DNA from: RHKX01 sp963826475
Lineage (GTDB): Bacteria > Actinomycetota > Thermoleophilia > Solirubrobacterales > 70-9
DNA length: 64,000 nt
Assembly: GCA_963826475.1 (NCBI GenBank)
Contig: CAWGXC010000003.1
Coordinates: 1,364,001-1,428,000, forward strand
Direction: 5' to 3'
Shown: piece after piece, positions 41,022 to 49,297 of the stretch
Numbering within the stretch: position 1 is the stretch's first letter
Layout: the number at the start of each line of letters is the position of its first letter
Translations under genes and position numbers: made by a program
The notes under the pieces: generated by a model
The model's database searches: none
Seen by the model: only the letters and a program-made list of their open reading frames with translations
What the model was told of the DNA's origin: nothing

Positions 41022-41778
41022 CGGCGGCGCTCAGCGCGTCGTCGATGGGGCCGGTGAAGGAGTCGACCTTCAGGGAGGAGGGGTTGAGCGGCGCGAGCGT
41101 ACCTCCCGTCGGACCGATGAGGAAGCTCGGCGTGGAGCTGATCTGTTCCTTCTGAGCCAGCTGGTCGGCCTCGGCGAGCAGAGCCTGCACCTTGCTCGAG
41201 TCCGCGCCCGCAACGACCTCGGCGGCGTCGAGGCCCGCGTCGGAGGCCACCGAGCGGACGAAGTCCTCGGTGACGTAGCCGGTGTTCTCGGTCCCCTGCC
41301 TCGCGTAGGCAAGCTCGATGAACTTCCATAGCCCCTTCTGATCGGCAGCCGAGTAGGCGTCCGCCGCCAGCGTCTGGGAGTCAGGACCGATGAAGCTGAG
41401 GAGGCGGAGCTCCATTCGCACCTTGCCCGTCTTCACGTACCGGTCGACGAGGGAGGGGAAGACATCGTTGGTGTACTGCGCGCAGAAGGGGCACTGCGGG
41501 TCGGCGAACTCGACGAGGGTGACCGGGGCGTTCGGGTCGCCGAGCGCGATCCCGTCCTCGGAGATGCCATCGAGCGTGCCGCTCGCCGTCGCCGTGTTGT
41601 CGCCGCCGTCGCTCGACTGGCTGACCAGTATGAGCGCGCCGACCACGATCGCGGCGATCACCAGGATCCCGCCGAGCACCGAGAGCAGCCGGCGGCGGCG
41701 TTCAGCGGCGCTCTCGACCTGTTCGGCGGCGGCGCGCTCCTCGCGGGCGCGGCGCTTCTGTTCCTCCCGAGATGCCAT
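41011..41778 (-). CDS. DsbA-like membrane-anchored thiol oxidase
   Basis: 255-residue protein. A basic cytosolic N-terminus and one membrane helix (LLSVLGGILVIAAIVVGALILV) are followed by an extracytoplasmic thioredoxin domain with CPFC (VEFADPQCPFCAQY) and the cis-Pro loop SSTPSFLIG. It introduces disulfides into exported proteins. The ATG at 41778 lies 8 nt after a TATCCT -10, so it is probably leaderless; a GTG at 41784 is possible. The operon DsbA-VKOR-glutaredoxin-like lies between the two complex II operons on the other strand. Confidence 0.93.
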   Translation of the reverse strand: MASREEQKRRAREERAAAEQVESAAERRRRLLSVLGGILVIAAIVVGALILVSQSSDGGDNTATASGTLDGISEDGIALGDPNAPVTLVEFADPQCPFCAQYTNDVFPSLVDRYVKTGKVRMELRLLSFIGPDSQTLAADAYSAADQKGLWKFIELAYARQGTENTGYVTEDFVRSVASDAGLDAAEVVAGADSSKVQALLAEADQLAQKEQISSTPSFLIGPTGGTLAPLNPSSLKVDSFTGPIDDALSAAGGS

Positions 41779-41860
41779 GGGCACTCAGGATAGAGGCCCG
41801 AAGCGCCCGTCTCGGAGGGTCCGCCGCGACCGCCACCTGCGCCCGTGCCTCGCCTCTCAA

Positions 41861-41866
41861 TAACAT
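41861..41866 (+). promoter_or_regulatory. -10 element, leaderless promoter of the second sdh operon
   Basis: TAACAT, 8 nt, then the GTG at 41875. It is divergent from the DsbA promoter (TATCCT, 41792-41787), 70 bp apart. Confidence 0.5.
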
Positions 41867-41874
41867 GCCGCGCC

Positions 41875-43563
41875 GTGCCCGCACACGACGTACTCGTCAT
41901 CGGCGCAGGCCTCGCAGGACAGCGAGCCGCGCTATCCGCCGCCCAGGCCGGCGTCTCCGTGGGGATCATCAGCAAGGTCCACCCGGTCCGCTCCCACTCC
42001 AACGCCGCGCAGGGCGGCATCAACGCCGCCCTCGCAGCCGAGGACTCGTGGGAGTCCCACGCCTTCGACACGATCAAGGGATCCGACTACCTGGGCGACC
42101 AGGACGCGATCGAGATCATGTGCCGCGAGGCGCCCGACGAATTGCTCAACCTCGAGCACATGGGCGTCACCTTCCATCGCAACGAGAAGGGCGAGCTCGG
42201 CACCAGAGCCTTCGGCGGCGCCAGCGTCGCCCGCACCTACTACGTCGCGGACATCACCGGGCAGGCGATCATGCACACGCTCTACGAGCAGCTGATGAAG
42301 CACGCCGACGTGATCGACCGCTATGAGGAGTGGTTCACGACCGATCTCGCGATGGATGAGAACGGCCACTGCATCGGCGCCATCACCCGCAACATCCGCG
42401 ACGGCTCGATCGAGCTGTTCGAGGCCAAGAGCGTGATCCTCGCGACCGGCGGCAACGGGCAGATCTGGCAGCCGACGACCAATGCGCTGATCTGCACGGG
42501 CGACGGGATTGCGATGGCCTACCGGGCCGGCGCCACGCTGATGGACATGGAGATGATCCAGTACCACCCGACCACGCTGGCGGGCAAGGGCTTTCTGATC
42601 ACGGAGGGTGCCCGCGGCGAGGGTGCGCACCTGCTCAACGCCAAGGGCGAGCGCTTCATGGAGCGCTACGCGCCCAACAAGATGGAGCTCGCCTCCCGCG
42701 ACGTCGTCTCCCGCGCCGAGCAAACCGAGATCAACGAGGGCCGCGGCTTCCCCGACGGAACCGTCGCGCTCGACATCACGGTCGTACCGCGCAAGCGGAT
42801 CCATGAGGCGCTGCGCGAGATCGTTCTCGTCGGCCGCGACTTCGCCGGAGTCGACATCACCCGCGAGCCGATCCACATCAAGCCGGGCAACCACTACACG
42901 ATGGGCGGCGTCAAGACCGACGTCTGGGGCCGCTCCGACATCCCCGGGCTCTACGCGGCCGGCGAGGTCGCATGCGTCTCCGTCCACGGCGGCAACCGCC
43001 TCGGCGCCAACTCCCTCCTTGACACGCTGATCTTCGGGCGCCGCTCCGGCGAGGATGCCGCCCAGCACGCCAAGGGCCGCGGCTTCGATCGCGTGCCGCG
43101 CTCGGCCCTGACCGACGAGCAGGCGCGGGTGACCGCGATCATGAATCGGGACCGCGGCTCCGGTCGCCGGGTCTCCGAGATCAAGGCTGAGCTCGGCGCG
43201 ACGATGGACGCCAAGGTGGCCGTCTTCCGCGATGAGCAGGGCATCAGCGAGGCCCTCGAGACCGTCAAGCAGCTCAAGGAGGAGTCCAAGAGCGCCTACA
43301 TCGACGATCGCGGCGTGATCTTCAACCAGGACGTCCTCGCGGCGATCGAGCTGCAGAACATGCTCGATCAGGCCGAGGCGACCTGCATGGCGGCGCTCGA
43401 GCGCAAGGAGAGCCGCGGGGCCCAGTTCCGCACCGACTACCCCGAGCGCAACGACGACGAATGGCTCAAGCACATCGACGTCACGCTCAAGGGCGACAAG
43501 CCGGAGATCAGCTACTCCCCGGTCACGATCACCGACTGGCAACCGCAGGAGAGGACCTACTAG
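41875..43563 (+). CDS. sdhA: Second succinate dehydrogenase/fumarate reductase flavoprotein
   Basis: 562-residue flavoprotein with DVLVIGAGLAGQRAALSAAQAG (FAD fold), RSHSNAAQGGINAAL (covalent-FAD His), the substrate segment QYHPTTLAGKGFLITEGARGEGAHL, the active-site Arg region and GEVACVSVHGGNRLGANSLLDTLIFGRRSG. It is shorter than, and only distantly like, the SdhA at 37618; it belongs to the SdhA/FrdA branch of type A, C and E enzymes. The gene abuts sdhB2 directly (stop then ATG). Confidence 0.93.
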   Translation: MPAHDVLVIGAGLAGQRAALSAAQAGVSVGIISKVHPVRSHSNAAQGGINAALAAEDSWESHAFDTIKGSDYLGDQDAIEIMCREAPDELLNLEHMGVTFHRNEKGELGTRAFGGASVARTYYVADITGQAIMHTLYEQLMKHADVIDRYEEWFTTDLAMDENGHCIGAITRNIRDGSIELFEAKSVILATGGNGQIWQPTTNALICTGDGIAMAYRAGATLMDMEMIQYHPTTLAGKGFLITEGARGEGAHLLNAKGERFMERYAPNKMELASRDVVSRAEQTEINEGRGFPDGTVALDITVVPRKRIHEALREIVLVGRDFAGVDITREPIHIKPGNHYTMGGVKTDVWGRSDIPGLYAAGEVACVSVHGGNRLGANSLLDTLIFGRRSGEDAAQHAKGRGFDRVPRSALTDEQARVTAIMNRDRGSGRRVSEIKAELGATMDAKVAVFRDEQGISEALETVKQLKEESKSAYIDDRGVIFNQDVLAAIELQNMLDQAEATCMAALERKESRGAQFRTDYPERNDDEWLKHIDVTLKGDKPEISYSPVTITDWQPQERTY

Positions 43564-44790
43564 ATGGCCAGCTACACGCTCAAGGTCAGGCGCTACCAGC
43601 CGGAATCGACCGACGACGACAAGCGCGGCGCGTTCTGGGAGACGTTCGACGTCGAGCTCGATCCCACGCTCTCGATCCTCGATGGCCTGCTGCAGGCGAA
43701 GAACGACCAGGACGGCACGCTCGCGGTCCGCTGCTCGTGCCGCGCCGCCATCTGCGGCTCATGCGGCGTCAAGGTCAACGGCCAGTCGACCCTCGCGTGC
43801 AAGACCCAGCTTGGCGAGGCCGCGGAGGAGGCCGCCCGGATCGCGCGAGTCGACAACAGCGGCGCGATCGGCCGCGAGGGCGATGCGGCCCAGGGAGCCG
43901 AGGGCTCCAACGGCTCCCGACCCGAGATCGTCGTCGAGCCGATGGGCAACATGCCGGTGATCAAGGACCTCGTCACCGACATGGAGTCCACCCACTGGGA
44001 GAAGTACCGGCGGGTGACGCCGTGGCTGCTTCCGTCGGGCCCTCCCCCGGAGCGCGAGTACATCGTGCCGCCGGAGGCGATGGTCGACGTGACCCAGTCG
44101 GTTGCCTGCATCCAGTGCGGCGCCTGCGTCTCGGCCTGTCTCTCCCTCGAGGCCGACCCCGGCTTCATCGGACCTGCCGCGCTGGCGAAGGCCTACCGCT
44201 TCGTCGGCGATCCCCGCGACGGCCAAGCCACCGAGCGCCTCTACGACCTCGCCAACGACCCACACGGAATCTATGACTGCACCCACTGCTTCTCGTGCAT
44301 CGAGGCCTGCCCCAAGGGCGTCGCGCCGATGAACCAGATCATGCGGCTGCGCCGCCTCGCCGGCGAGGCCGGCGTCGACGACGTCAACAACGGCCATCGC
44401 CACGAGATCGCCTTCACGAAGATCATCGAGAAGAAGGGCACGCTCGACGAGTCGCTGCTGCTCCAGGAGTCCTTCGCGCCCGGGGTCATGGGCAAGCTGA
44501 AACCGTCGCTGGCCTCGATCAAGGGCATGCTGCAATCGATTCCGACCGCTATCCGGGGCATCAGGACGGGCAAGATGCGCTCGATCCCGAAGCTGATTCC
44601 GGGGGTGCACCACAAGCTCCCGGGCGATGCTCAGGATCACGTGAAGCGGATCTACGGGCGCGCCGAGGAGAGCGGGATCGAGCTCAACCTGTACGTCATC
44701 GGGGAGGGCGGCGAGGAGGAGCACCTCCCGGGCCAGGAGGGCCCGGCGGCCAACATCGTGTCCGCCGCGCAGGCCGAGGAGGCACTATGA
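43564..44790 (+). CDS. sdhB: Succinate dehydrogenase iron-sulfur subunit, type E-like
   Basis: 408 residues, about 150 longer than usual. The 2Fe-2S site is C59-x4-C64-x2-C67-x11-C79, and the 4Fe-4S site includes C182, C185 and C188. The third set reads C239-x2-C242-x2-C245-x3-C249-P: C242 occupies the position that is non-cysteine in 3Fe-4S enzymes (Ile in E. coli SdhB), so this centre should be a second 4Fe-4S. That is a hallmark of archaeal-type (type E) complex II. The C-terminal extension (about 265-408) is helical and unrecognised. It is followed by an 11-codon ORF and sdhE. Confidence 0.92.
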   Translation: MASYTLKVRRYQPESTDDDKRGAFWETFDVELDPTLSILDGLLQAKNDQDGTLAVRCSCRAAICGSCGVKVNGQSTLACKTQLGEAAEEAARIARVDNSGAIGREGDAAQGAEGSNGSRPEIVVEPMGNMPVIKDLVTDMESTHWEKYRRVTPWLLPSGPPPEREYIVPPEAMVDVTQSVACIQCGACVSACLSLEADPGFIGPAALAKAYRFVGDPRDGQATERLYDLANDPHGIYDCTHCFSCIEACPKGVAPMNQIMRLRRLAGEAGVDDVNNGHRHEIAFTKIIEKKGTLDESLLLQESFAPGVMGKLKPSLASIKGMLQSIPTAIRGIRTGKMRSIPKLIPGVHHKLPGDAQDHVKRIYGRAEESGIELNLYVIGEGGEEEHLPGQEGPAANIVSAAQAEEAL

Positions 44791-44822
44791 AAATTTCGAG
44801 TACGAAGGAGCGAACCCGATGA
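44787..44822 (+). CDS. 11-residue mini-ORF bridging sdhB2 and sdhE
   Basis: MKISSTKERTR overlaps the sdhB2 TGA (ATGA) at its start and the sdhE ATG (ATGA) at its end. It contains AAGGAG, which also serves as the sdhE ribosome site 8 nt before its ATG. It may be a translated relay or an accident of the spacer. Confidence 0.3.
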   Translation: MKISSTKERTR

Positions 44823-45712
44823 AACTGGCTTACTGGCCCGGCTGCGTCTCGCGCGGCTTCACCCCCGAGCTGCACGGCTCGATGGCGCTGACCGCAGAGG
44901 CGCTAGGCATCGAGCTCGTCACCCTCGACCGTGCCAACTGCTGCGGTGCGGGCGTGATCGCCGAGCACAACCAGGAGCTCGCCGACAGCCTCAACGCGCG
45001 CACGTTCGCCCTCGCCCAGGACACCGGCCTGGCGATGATGAACATCTGCTCGACCTGTCAGGGCGCTCAGTCGGAGTGCCAGGAGCGGCTCGACGCCGAC
45101 GCCTCGTATCGCGCGCACATCAACGAGGCGCTCGCGCCCGAGGGCATCGAATACGAGAAGGGCAAGGAGGGCTGGACGAACAAGAACTTCCTCTGGCTGC
45201 TCGTCGAGGACTACGGCCTCGACAAGCTCAGGGAAAAGGTCGTGCGCCCGCTCGGCGGCCTCCGCGTCGGCCCCTTCTACGGTTGCTACGTGCTGCGCCC
45301 CAAGACCCGCCTCGGCTACGACGAGTTCCCCGACCGCGACCTCTACCTCGAGCGGGTCATCGAGGCGCTCGGCGGCACCGTCGTGGACTACGACGGAGCC
45401 CGCCGTTGCTGCGGCTTCCCGGTGATCACGATGAACCGGGAGACGTCGCTGCGCCAGGCCGGCACCCACGTCGGCGACGCGATCGACGCCGGCGCTGACT
45501 GCCTGGTCACCCCCTGCCCGCTCTGCCACCTCAACCTCGACATGCAACAGCCCGAGGCCGAGAAGGTCGTCGGCCGCGACCTGGGGCTCGCCGTCCTGCA
45601 CCTGCCGCAGCTCGTGGGCCTGGCGCTCGGATTCGACCCCAAGCAGCTCGGCATGCCCAAGCACATCGCCTCGACGGTCACCGTCAACGACCGCGTCGCG
45701 ACGCTGGCCTGA
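44819..45712 (+). CDS. CCG-domain subunit of type E-like succinate dehydrogenase (SdhE/HdrB-like)
   Basis: 297-residue protein with two cysteine-rich CCG domains: WPGC...ANCCGAG...NICSTC and YGCY...RRCCGFP...TPCPLC. This is the pattern of heterodisulfide reductase subunit B and of SdhE in type E complex II of Sulfolobales. The domains bind a noncubane 4Fe-4S cluster and replace transmembrane haem subunits at the membrane or quinone side. No membrane helix is present. It is the third gene of the sdhA2-sdhB2-sdhE operon. Confidence 0.9.
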   Translation: MKLAYWPGCVSRGFTPELHGSMALTAEALGIELVTLDRANCCGAGVIAEHNQELADSLNARTFALAQDTGLAMMNICSTCQGAQSECQERLDADASYRAHINEALAPEGIEYEKGKEGWTNKNFLWLLVEDYGLDKLREKVVRPLGGLRVGPFYGCYVLRPKTRLGYDEFPDRDLYLERVIEALGGTVVDYDGARRCCGFPVITMNRETSLRQAGTHVGDAIDAGADCLVTPCPLCHLNLDMQQPEAEKVVGRDLGLAVLHLPQLVGLALGFDPKQLGMPKHIASTVTVNDRVATLA

Positions 45713-45741
45713 TCTGACGGCCGGCGCCGGCACCGATCGCG

Positions 45742-45764
45742 TGGGGTGACACAGTGTCATCCCA
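45742..45764. repeat. Palindromic repeat copy 2, probable terminator
   Basis: TGGGGTGACAC-A-GTGTCATCCCA is nearly perfect (one G-T pair). The left arm is identical to that at 28639-28649. It lies 29 bp after the sdhE stop and probably ends that transcript. Confidence 0.5.
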
Positions 45765-45872
45765 GCGATGGTTGCCCCAGGTCGCGGCCGAGATCCTGGA
45801 GATCCTGCGAGAACGAACGTGACCCGGGCCCGCCAATGATCCGCTGGAGCCCTCTGGCGAGTACCAGAGGCG

Positions 45873-46703
45873 ATGTCATTCCAATTCGTAGCTCCCTCGA
45901 CCACCGACCATCCCCAACCCCGCCCGTACGAGATCGCTCCCGAGCCGACCGCCGCCGAGCGCGAGGTCGCCGACCTCATGATCATCGAAGCCGAGTCCGG
46001 ATCGGCAGCCGCCGCCCTCGCGAGCGTCCCCTTCTGGTTCCACACCTTCGCAATCGACACGGGCGACGATCGGCTCTACACGCCGGGAATGGCCCGCGAC
46101 CACCGCTACCGCATCCCGTTCCTCCCCGAGGATTTCACCGGTATGCGAGTCCTCGACATCGGCGCCTTCGACGGCTTCTACTCTTTCCTGGCCGAATCCC
46201 GCGGGGCCGATTTCGTGATGGCGGTCGAGAACGAGCAATATCGCGAGTGGATCAGCGCTCGCTGGGGCGCGGACCTCGCCGGCGGCGAAGGCTTCGCCGC
46301 CATCTCCGACCTGATCGGCTCGCGCGTCGACTACCGGACGCTCGACGCATTCGACCTCGACGAGGTCGCGGAGACGTTCGACCTCGTCCTCTGCCTCGGC
46401 ATCCTGCACCGGGTCGAGAACCCGCTCGGCCTGATGAGGATTCTCAGCCGGCGGACGACCGAGGGTGGCCGGGTGCTGCTCGAGACCCACGGTTCGGCCG
46501 ACGCCCGTCTCGACGGGATGAGCGCGGTGCACATCCCCGAGCCCGGCGGCACCTACTCCAACGACGATCAGGTCTTCTGGGGCTTCACGCCGACGGGCTT
46601 GGACTCGATGGCACGCCACGCCGGCTTCGCCGGCTTCGAGCTCCTCGATGCGCCGACGATCGACGGGCACCCGCGGATGATCGGCGCTCTGATCAGCAAC
46701 TGA
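45873..46703 (+). CDS. SAM-dependent methyltransferase (DUF1698/CmoB-like)
   Basis: 276-residue Rossmann methyltransferase. The SAM site is MRVLDIGAFDGFYSFLAESRGADFVMAVE and motif IV-like FDLVLCLGILHRVENPLGLMRIL. The N-terminal segment PFWFHTFAIDTGD and the later GGTYSNDDQVFWGFTPTGL resemble CmoB/DUF1698 proteins, which act on tRNA wobble uridine, but sugar or lipid methyltransferases share them. The substrate is unknown. It stands alone between the sdhE terminator and the convergent nhaA. Confidence 0.82.
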   Translation: MSFQFVAPSTTDHPQPRPYEIAPEPTAAEREVADLMIIEAESGSAAAALASVPFWFHTFAIDTGDDRLYTPGMARDHRYRIPFLPEDFTGMRVLDIGAFDGFYSFLAESRGADFVMAVENEQYREWISARWGADLAGGEGFAAISDLIGSRVDYRTLDAFDLDEVAETFDLVLCLGILHRVENPLGLMRILSRRTTEGGRVLLETHGSADARLDGMSAVHIPEPGGTYSNDDQVFWGFTPTGLDSMARHAGFAGFELLDAPTIDGHPRMIGALISN

Positions 46704-46727
46704 AGCCGACGGGGGTTCTTCGCGGCC

Positions 46728-47933
46728 TCAGCCTTCGTCAGCCTCCAGGGCGCTGCGCCCTCCGGGTCCTCCCGCCAGGATCAGCACGCCGATCGCGGCG
46801 CTGATGATCGACCCACTGAGAACTCCGATCTTTGCGCTATCGGCGAGGGCCGGCTCGGAGTACGCCAGCGGGGCGATGAAGAGGGAGACCGTGAACCCCA
46901 CGCCGCCGAGCGCCGCAACGCCGAGGGCGGTGCGGCCGCCGACCCCCTCCGGCAGCCGCCCCACACCGGTTTTGACCGCGGCCCAGGTCATCGCCCCGAT
47001 GCCGAGCAGCTTGCCGACGACCAGTCCCGCGGCGACGGCGAACGCAACGCGCGTCTCCGCGTCCGTTCCGAGCGCCGATCCACCGAGCGCCACGCCGGCG
47101 TTGGCGAGCGCGAAGACGGGCAGCACGAGCCGGCTGGTGAAGGGGTGGATCCGGTGCTCGAGCTCCTCCAGGACCATCCGGCCCCGGATCGGGGTGGCGG
47201 GGGTCATCAGCCCGAGCGCGACGCCGGCGATGGTCGGGTGGACCCCCGACTCGAGCGTCGCCACCCAGATCACGAGTGCCGGGAGAACGTACGCGAGCGG
47301 AGAAGCGATATCGCGCCTGCGCATGAGGGCGACCAGCAGCAGGCCGGCCGCCGCCACGACCAGCCAGGCCGGCGTCAGGTCGGCCGTGTAGACCACCGCG
47401 ATGACGAGGATGGCGAGCACGTCGTCGACGACCGCGATCGTGACCAGGAAGAGCTTGGCACCATCGCTCACCCGGTCGCCGAGCAGCGTCAGGACGCCGA
47501 TCGCAAAGGCGGCGTCGGTTGCCATCGGGATCCCCCATCCGCCGCCGGCGCCGGTTCCGCTCGTGATCGCGATGAAGATCAGCGCCGGCAACAGGACGCC
47601 GCCGGTCGCCGCCAGGATCGGCAGCGCCGCCGCCCGAGGATGGCGCAGGTCTCCGACGATCAGCTCCCGCTTGATCTCGAGGGAGATGACGAAGAAGAAG
47701 ATCGCCATCAGACCGTCGTTCACCCAATGCCGGAGGTCCTCGGTGATCGACAGGCTGCCTGGGCCGACCGTCAGCTTCGCGGACCAGAGATCCGTATAGG
47801 AGTCGCCGAGCGGGCTGTTGATCCAGACCATCGCGACGACCGACGCCACCAGGAGGAGGAGCCCGCCTGTGGCCTCGGCACGCAGGAACTCCGCGATCGG
47901 GTCGAGAACCCGTGAGGCCCTGGGTCGACTCAT
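46728..47933 (-). CDS. nhaA: Na+/H+ antiporter NhaA
   Basis: 401-residue, 11- to 12-helix antiporter that expels Na+ in exchange for protons. Ion-binding aspartates lie in VTIAVVDDVLAILVIAV (the Asp163/164 pair of E. coli), and the assembly helix has MATDAAFAIGVL (Asp133-type). The pH-sensing N-terminus is RAEATGGLLLLVASVVAMVWINSP. The length is normal. The ATG at 47933 lies 8 nt after TACCGT on the minus strand. That -10 overlaps the -10 of the opposite transporter operon. Confidence 0.95.
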   Translation of the reverse strand: MSRPRASRVLDPIAEFLRAEATGGLLLLVASVVAMVWINSPLGDSYTDLWSAKLTVGPGSLSITEDLRHWVNDGLMAIFFFVISLEIKRELIVGDLRHPRAAALPILAATGGVLLPALIFIAITSGTGAGGGWGIPMATDAAFAIGVLTLLGDRVSDGAKLFLVTIAVVDDVLAILVIAVVYTADLTPAWLVVAAAGLLLVALMRRRDIASPLAYVLPALVIWVATLESGVHPTIAGVALGLMTPATPIRGRMVLEELEHRIHPFTSRLVLPVFALANAGVALGGSALGTDAETRVAFAVAAGLVVGKLLGIGAMTWAAVKTGVGRLPEGVGGRTALGVAALGGVGFTVSLFIAPLAYSEPALADSAKIGVLSGSIISAAIGVLILAGGPGGRSALEADEG

Positions 47934-47941
47934 CCGAGGGT

Positions 47942-47951
47942 ACGGTACGGT
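47942..47951. promoter_or_regulatory. Overlapping divergent -10 elements of nhaA and the ArsB/NhaD operon
   Basis: Minus strand: TACCGT (47947-47942), 8 nt, then the nhaA ATG. Plus strand: TACGGT (47946-47951), 7 nt, then the GTG of the 22-residue uORF. The two hexamers share two base pairs, so RNA polymerase cannot occupy both at once. Confidence 0.5.
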
Positions 47952-47958
47952 GTTCGCG

Positions 47959-48027
47959 GTGCGCCGGGAAGGCTGGTCGGCAACACATCTTGCCGAATCT
48001 GATTTTCATCCGATCCTGGAGCCCTGA
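47959..48027 (+). CDS. 22-residue upstream ORF of the ArsB/NhaD-type transporter
   Basis: It starts with a GTG at the predicted transcription start and ends 3 nt before the transporter ATG at 48031. The first residues read MRREGWSATHLAESD. It contains a 6-bp inverted repeat (TCGGCA 47977-47982 and TGCCGA 47991-47996), so a translation-dependent leader structure is possible. Confidence 0.4.
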   Translation: MRREGWSATHLAESDFHPILEP

Positions 48028-48030
48028 AGC

Positions 48031-49293
48031 ATGGCGATAGCCGTCGCGACCTTCTTGATCGCGCTCGGCGTGATCGCCAGCGAGCGGCTGCACCGGACCA
48101 AGGTCGCCCTGCTCGGCGCCGCCATCGCCGTCCTCTTCGTGCCCGGCTTCGGCCAGGAGGCGGCGATCGAAGCGGTCGACTTCAACACGATCGGCCTGCT
48201 CGCCGGGATGATGATCCTCGTCTACCTGACCCAGCAGACCGGCGTCTACGACTACGTGGCGATCCGTGCCGGTCAGATCTCGAAGGGCGAGCCGCTGCGG
48301 GTCGTGCTCAGCCTGGCCCTCACTACGGCAATTCTCTCCGCGTTTCTGGACAACCTGACGACGATCCTGCTCATCGTCCCGATCACCTTCCTGCTCGCCG
48401 ACGCCCTGGACATCGATCCGATCCCGCTGATCGTGATCGAGGTGATCGCATCCAACATCGGCGGCACGGCGACGCTGATCGGCGACCCGCCGAACATCAT
48501 CATCGCCGGGGCCACCGGGCTCACCTTCAACGAGTTCCTGGTCAACCTCGCGCCCATCGTGGTGCTGACGTTCGCGGTGGTGATCGCCGGGCTCTACCTC
48601 TTCTATCGCAAGCGGATCCAGATCGAACCCAAGAACAAGCGGCTCGTGATGGAGCTCGATGCAAACGCCTCCATCCGCGATCCCGACGAGCTGCGCCGGA
48701 CGCTCCCGGTGCTCCTCCTGACCGTCCTGGCGTTCTTCGTCCATCAGCTTCTGCACATCGAGCCGGCTACGGTTGCGCTGACCGGAGCCGCGATCGGCCT
48801 GCTCGTCACCCGCATCCCGCTGGAGCAGGCGCTGTCGAAGATCGAGTGGCCCACGCTGTTCTTCTTCGTGGCCCTCTTCGTCATGGTCGGAGCGCTCGAG
48901 TCGGCGGGCGCGCTCGCGCAAGTCGCCGACGGCGTCAGGAACGCCACCGGGGGGGATCGCACCGCGGAGCTGATCGGGATCCTCTGGGTCGGGGGCATCG
49001 GATCGGCGATCGTCGACAACATCCCCTTCACGACGGCGATGATTCCGGTCGTCCGTGAGCTGCAAGCCGGCGGAAACGACCCCGCCTACTGGTGGGCCCT
49101 TTCCCTGGGCGCTTGCTTCGGCGGCAACGCGACGATCATCGCCGCGGCCGCCAACGTTGCCGCGGCCGGTTTGACCGAGCGCGCCGGGCGCCCGATCGGG
49201 TTCGTCTACTTCCTCAGGATCGGGATCCCGGTGACGATCGTCTCGATGCTGATGGCGACCGCCTACGTGATGTTCCGCTACGTGGTTCTATAG
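48031..49293 (+). CDS. ArsB/NhaD ion-transporter superfamily permease
   Basis: 420-residue integral membrane protein with about 11 helices. Signature segments are LLAGMMILVYLTQQTGVYDYVA, FLDNLTTILLIVPITFLLAD, IGGTATLIGDPPNIIIAG (the GDPPN loop) and IVDNIPFTTAMIPVV. The family moves Na+, arsenite or anions; the substrate here is not known, but the position opposite nhaA suggests sodium. The ATG is 3 nt after the uORF stop, with GGAG inside the uORF. The CBS gene follows after 4 bp. Confidence 0.9.
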   Translation: MAIAVATFLIALGVIASERLHRTKVALLGAAIAVLFVPGFGQEAAIEAVDFNTIGLLAGMMILVYLTQQTGVYDYVAIRAGQISKGEPLRVVLSLALTTAILSAFLDNLTTILLIVPITFLLADALDIDPIPLIVIEVIASNIGGTATLIGDPPNIIIAGATGLTFNEFLVNLAPIVVLTFAVVIAGLYLFYRKRIQIEPKNKRLVMELDANASIRDPDELRRTLPVLLLTVLAFFVHQLLHIEPATVALTGAAIGLLVTRIPLEQALSKIEWPTLFFFVALFVMVGALESAGALAQVADGVRNATGGDRTAELIGILWVGGIGSAIVDNIPFTTAMIPVVRELQAGGNDPAYWWALSLGACFGGNATIIAAAANVAAAGLTERAGRPIGFVYFLRIGIPVTIVSMLMATAYVMFRYVVL

Positions 49294-49297
49294 CCAT

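Noticed and set aside
41932..43542. Long antisense frame across sdhA2
   Set aside because: Mirror of a well-conserved flavoprotein; composition is that of a shadow frame.
45754..45822. 22-codon ORF after the palindromic repeat, ending EILRERT
   Set aside because: No promoter or ribosome site, 50 bp from the next gene, and it starts inside the hairpin; probably spacer sequence.
46837..49065. 742-codon minus-strand frame spanning nhaA and the ArsB/NhaD gene
   Set aside because: Crosses two confident genes on opposite strands in other frames; no recognisable domain.
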